This document shows, piece by piece, positions 1 through 64,000 of a stretch of 64,000 nucleotides of DNA; position 1 is the first letter of the stretch, and each line of letters begins with the position of its first letter. Source of the stretch: Istiophorus platypterus (taxonomy: Eukaryota > Chordata > Actinopteri > Istiophoriformes > Istiophoridae); NCBI GenBank assembly GCA_016859345.1, contig CM029118.1, positions 32,885,001 to 32,949,000 of the forward strand. Direction: 5' to 3'. A program made the translations under genes and the position numbers. The notes beneath the pieces were generated by a model. It was not told where the DNA came from, ran no database searches, and worked only from the letters and a program-made list of their open reading frames with translations.

Positions 1-3000
1 ATGCCCAACAGTTCCCCACTAGTGTAAACAGAGAGAGAAGGCCATTCATAAGAAGCTTGGGTCAGAGTTTAGAATCCAAAAGGACATAGGAATTTATGGT
101 ACCTTATTAAGGATGTATCACTGCAATGTAAAACATAGTGGAAAAACAAGGAGGCGCCTTGTACCAAAGCGTCGAATTGCAGCTCATTTTTTGGCAAGCC
201 CTGGGTTACAGGTATTTGTCAGGAAGAGGACTAATTTCGGGTTCTGCACTGACATTATGCAACTTTGACCTTGTTACAGCATGAACAAAATAACACCAAA
301 ACTGTTGCGGCTCACACTACATCTCCTCTGTACATACAGTGTCAGACTAGCATTTTCCTCTTACGATCTAATGTAGGCTACACAAGTCCTGGACCCATCT
401 TTATACTGGGCATGCATAGATGATATTAATATCAGCTTTCTAACGTGTGATATTGTCCAAGACAGCCAACAATTGAATTCCCTAAAATTTCTGACTGCTC
501 CTTTCTCAAAATTTTAGCATTCCTTTTTAATCTAGGTTAACGTTCATTTTTATCATATAAATACATTTATTGAATTTTTTAAAGTCACATGCCATCAAGG
601 ACAAATAAGTTTTCTGCTGTTCCCTACAATGTAGCAATCAACCAGCTAATAGAATGAATATAGTTTTTATAACAGTTGATATAATATTTAATCTAGTTGA
701 TTAATAATGTCCTCACTAAAAAGAAATGTATGCACTGTTTGTTTAACCGTTTAAAATAACTTCCTTTTACTGACAAGTGTGTGTCGACACGCTGGACACT
801 CTGGTCCACTTGTTAGAATTTCCTAGAACATTGAGCTACCTAACTCAGCAGATTGTTTTTGCTCATACTCTAAACCTAACTGTCTTGAATTGGATAAAAT
901 ACTTGTTCTAGTACTGCTCTAAAACCAGCTCCCAGACAATTGGATCACTTTCTACATCAGGAAGTCCTAACAGTCTGGTTTCAATGCAGAGTCTGAAAAG
1001 ATCAAACTTCTCTGTGATCTGATGGTCAGCAGAGCCAGTGACTGCAAGGTGGCATTAGTCCAATACCTTCCCTCCAATCGAATAAATGACCTCTTGTTTC
1101 TGGTAATCTGACAGTGCCTGAAGTTGTACACAGTGTCACTTCAGGGAACCAGGAGTCAGCAGATTCTTTTTTTATTCAAGATTTGTCTGCTTGAATTACA
1201 CAAGGTTCCCTCATTGACCTGTGCTGGTCCATATCTCACAAGAGAGCAGGACTTGAAAAATCCCTAACATACATAATTTTAGCCCTGAGTGTCTAACTAT
1301 AATCCTTCACATAGTATTTTTAGATGCTTAATCTTAATCAAACCTTAACCTAAAAGGCTTCAGACCAGAAAACTCTGATTGTGAGCTTATTTGAAAGGCA
1401 ATCAATGACACAACCTTTTTTTTTTTTAATTGTTGTTGCCAGATGGTGTGGTCTGAGTATCTCAAAAACTGATGATATCTTGGGATTTAGTCTAAAGAGA
1501 ATGATGTGGAAAACAAAACATTATATGAGCAACAGTTCTGTGAATTAAAATACACTGACAATGAGAGAGACTAGATAACCATTGGTTACATCAGTGCTAT
1601 GGGGAAGGCCATTTGTGTTTGCATTGTATTTATTTACAACTGAAAATTAATTTCATTTTTTGGTCATTCTTGTAGAGTGGAGACCAATAGCACTGACTGG
1701 TAGCAGGACATGAAAGCTTTGTTTACGGTAGGAGAAGAAAAAAGTACACTGATATCAAGTTGTGTTTAAAAATCTGTTCACACTGGTCCCTTTGAAATTT
1801 GCTCTCAATATGAAAACATTTGTACCTCTGGCAAGTCTAAAAAAAATAGGTGGCAAAGTACCCTCTATATGAATCAAAGATTGCCAGTTAGGTACTCTAT
1901 TGTACCTGTGAATAAATCCCAGGCGACCTTAACTAACACTGTCAATCCACAGTCATTTCACAGTAGTGAACCCATCTAGTCACAATAAGTAGTCCTACTT
2001 GGCAGTTAGCTCACATGCAAACAGTTTACATGTGGTGTGAATAAGACAGCTCTGGAGATAATGTAAGACATAATGTCTTACTTTTCTTGCCAGGACTGCA
2101 ATTTTCCCCTTGATTCCAGTTTGAACAAAGCTTGACTAAGCCTGTCCTGGATGTAACCCCACTTTGTACCTCTTACGTATTCGCATTTGCAAAGTAACTG
2201 GAGAAAATATCCATATGCTGCACAATTTAAAAGCTTTTTAATGGGTTTTCCAAATTGTGAGTCTGTTTACTAATACCTAATGGTTGCGATTTTTTGTTTT
2301 TCTTTTTATATTGTGCAGCATTTTTTTTTTTTTTTTCATCAAGCTGAATAGAAGTCTTAGAAGATTCTGGAAATCAGAACAGTGGTAAGTTTAAACTGCC
2401 TTCTGGGTTTTTCTTTTTGTTTACATTTTCTAGGTCCTTAGGGAATACTGAGGTGTTTAAGGCAAGACTGAGTTGCCGACCTCATTAGATGTTGGTTGTA
2501 GTTATTTGATACAACCAATGTGATAGGACCACAAGCAGATCGCTTGCCCTCTCTATGGTTAAGTGATCAGTCTGATGTCTGTTGAACTTGGCGGAGTAGT
2601 TGCAGACTACATGGCTCACTCCTAGAGCAGTATTGCTTTTGCTCCCATGTCACTGGCATCCACTACCAGATAAAAAAACGGGAAAAGTCTGAATGTGAAA
2701 AGGCAACAAGCACAGGAATACAGAATGGAGCAGCAGAACCACACTTATCTATGCAATCCTCACTGGCACTGTAACTACATTCACCTTACAACAATCACAA
2801 AATGGGACAAAATGGGATAGAATACACCTGGGTTTGGATTTGTCATAATCACGTATATAATTTACTTTTTTCTTCACCAGCATTATTATCATGTTCACAC
2901 ACCTCGCTGCATTTAATAGTCTGACTCACTGTTGATCTGGATCATGTAATTCAAGGCCATCCTCATCCATACTGCCCTACATTTGGTGAGGTGACCAAGG

Positions 3001-3483
3001 ACACTGGTGCTGAGGAGGAAACTGCGTCCCTCCTTGTCAATACAGTAGTCTTTAATCAAAATGAATGGGTGACAATGTTATTTTATGTAATGTAATATTG
3101 GTTTGAATGTTTTCTCAACATATCAGGGCCAATGGTCACCCTGATCTAATCATACACCCTACAACCACCCCTGCAATTCATTGATGTTCTTCAGTGGGGA
3201 CATCATTTTAGTATATTTAATATATTTGTAACAAACTGACATAAAAAAAAAAAAAAATCCAGCTTATTGACTCAGCAGTAATGATGGAAGCTGTGTGCCA
3301 TTCTGCCTAATCTGCTTAGCGTGCTGCTTCATCAAAAACCTGCTTCAGTTGAAGGGATTTCGATATTAGAAATTTACACTAGACGCTTAAAGCTACTCAG
3401 TCACAGCAGCATGAGCCCTTTGTTACCTTTCCCTCCGGGTTTCCAACCTTTGTCTTCCTGTCTGTTTCCTCTTTCCTCTGTAG
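1..3483 (+). other. adamts17 upstream intron (partial)
   Basis: No open frame or similarity that I recognise. The stretch is A/T-rich with homopolymer runs (T-run about 2322-2336, A-run about 3243-3256). It ends in a clear pyrimidine tract (3422-3480) before the first recognised exon. A short propeptide exon could hide here; I did not find a convincing one. Confidence 0.7.
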
Positions 3484-63444
<59,961 letters not shown>

Positions 63445-64000
63445 GTAAACAAACAGTCACAGACATATCCATACACCTTCAAAACCATGTCATGAAATAA
63501 TTTACACCATATATGATCAGACTTCCTTCGGCATGATGGCCTGTCTGCTCTTCTGTCCAAGAGGGACAAAGACACTGCCATTCCATGAGTGAAATCTATA
63601 ACCCTACCAACTTAGTCTCATTCTTCTTTTGACTATTATCCTCCCACAAAGAACTGAGCTGTTTGCCTATGAGATCAATAAGGTGCAGTGCCCCTGGGCT
63701 ATACAGTATAATAGGAAAACCATGTGCATCACTCAGGTCGCCCATAGGCACCTCTTCTGTTTGAAACAGGACACACAGTGTAAGCTCTACAGCATGCCAC
63801 TCTTCTGACTCTTAATAGTTGTGAAGTGACATACAGAGCAAAGTCCTAGAGAGTGAGATGAGTCACTGGAGAGGACATTGCTGTGAAGGTGCTGCTGTTT
63901 ACCCCCAAAACTAGTCATGTTTCCATCCATATTTAGTGTAAAATTTAATACATTATTTTATTTCCAATACCTCAGTCGTTAGCTCTCCTTCGCTTTCACT
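63445..64000 (+). other. adamts17 downstream intron (partial)
   Basis: Begins with donor gtaaac. No coding similarity recognised up to the window end. The next expected exon (cysteine-rich end, then spacer) is not present. Confidence 0.75.

Overview
The window is vertebrate nuclear DNA, almost certainly from a ray-finned (teleost) fish. It is A/T-rich, dense in (TG/CA)n microsatellites, and littered with decayed transposons of types common in fish: Tc1-like elements, several non-LTR retrotransposon families, a tRNA-like SINE and a Ty3/gypsy integrase scrap. There is no operon-style coding. I recognise one host gene, on the plus strand, entering from upstream and leaving downstream.

That gene is an ADAMTS metalloprotease, best matched to adamts17 (the closest paralogue is adamts19). 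Eleven internal exons chain with compatible phases into 467 uninterrupted codons: 3484-3656, 5069-5152, 5510-5667, 16248-16291, 38646-38751, 50017-50157, 51658-51808, 54202-54303, 54527-54672, 55503-55672 and 63317-63444. In order they encode the end of the propeptide with a furin-type RGKR site, the reprolysin catalytic domain (HELGHNMGMSHD zinc site and Met-turn), the disintegrin-like domain, the first thrombospondin type 1 repeat and the start of the cysteine-rich domain. The signal peptide and most of the propeptide lie upstream. The rest of the cysteine-rich region, spacer, later TSRs and PLAC domain lie downstream.

Layout: 1-5.7 kb holds three exons. 5.7-16.2 kb is an intron with a LINE 3' tail, a gypsy integrase fragment and a Tc1-derived MITE. 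16.3-38.6 kb is a 22 kb intron with LINE and Tc1 fossils, opposed LINE fragments at 33.7-36.5 kb and a SINE. 38.8-50.0 kb is an intron that splits the zinc-binding motif and carries two same-orientation retroelement fragments, another LINE piece, a complete-ended Tc1 element (45067-46251) and a possible solo LTR. 50-64 kb holds the last six exons.

No new multi-gene system is visible. The most interesting unexplained structure is the packing of TG (UG in RNA) tracts against four consecutive 3' splice sites of this gene (54.2, 54.5, 55.5 and 63.3 kb), with one exon flanked on both sides. This could make the disintegrin/TSR exons sensitive to UG-binding splicing factors. Other points are a NAGNAG acceptor, a perfect 23-bp hairpin, and a Tc1 element with IR/DR-type long ends.
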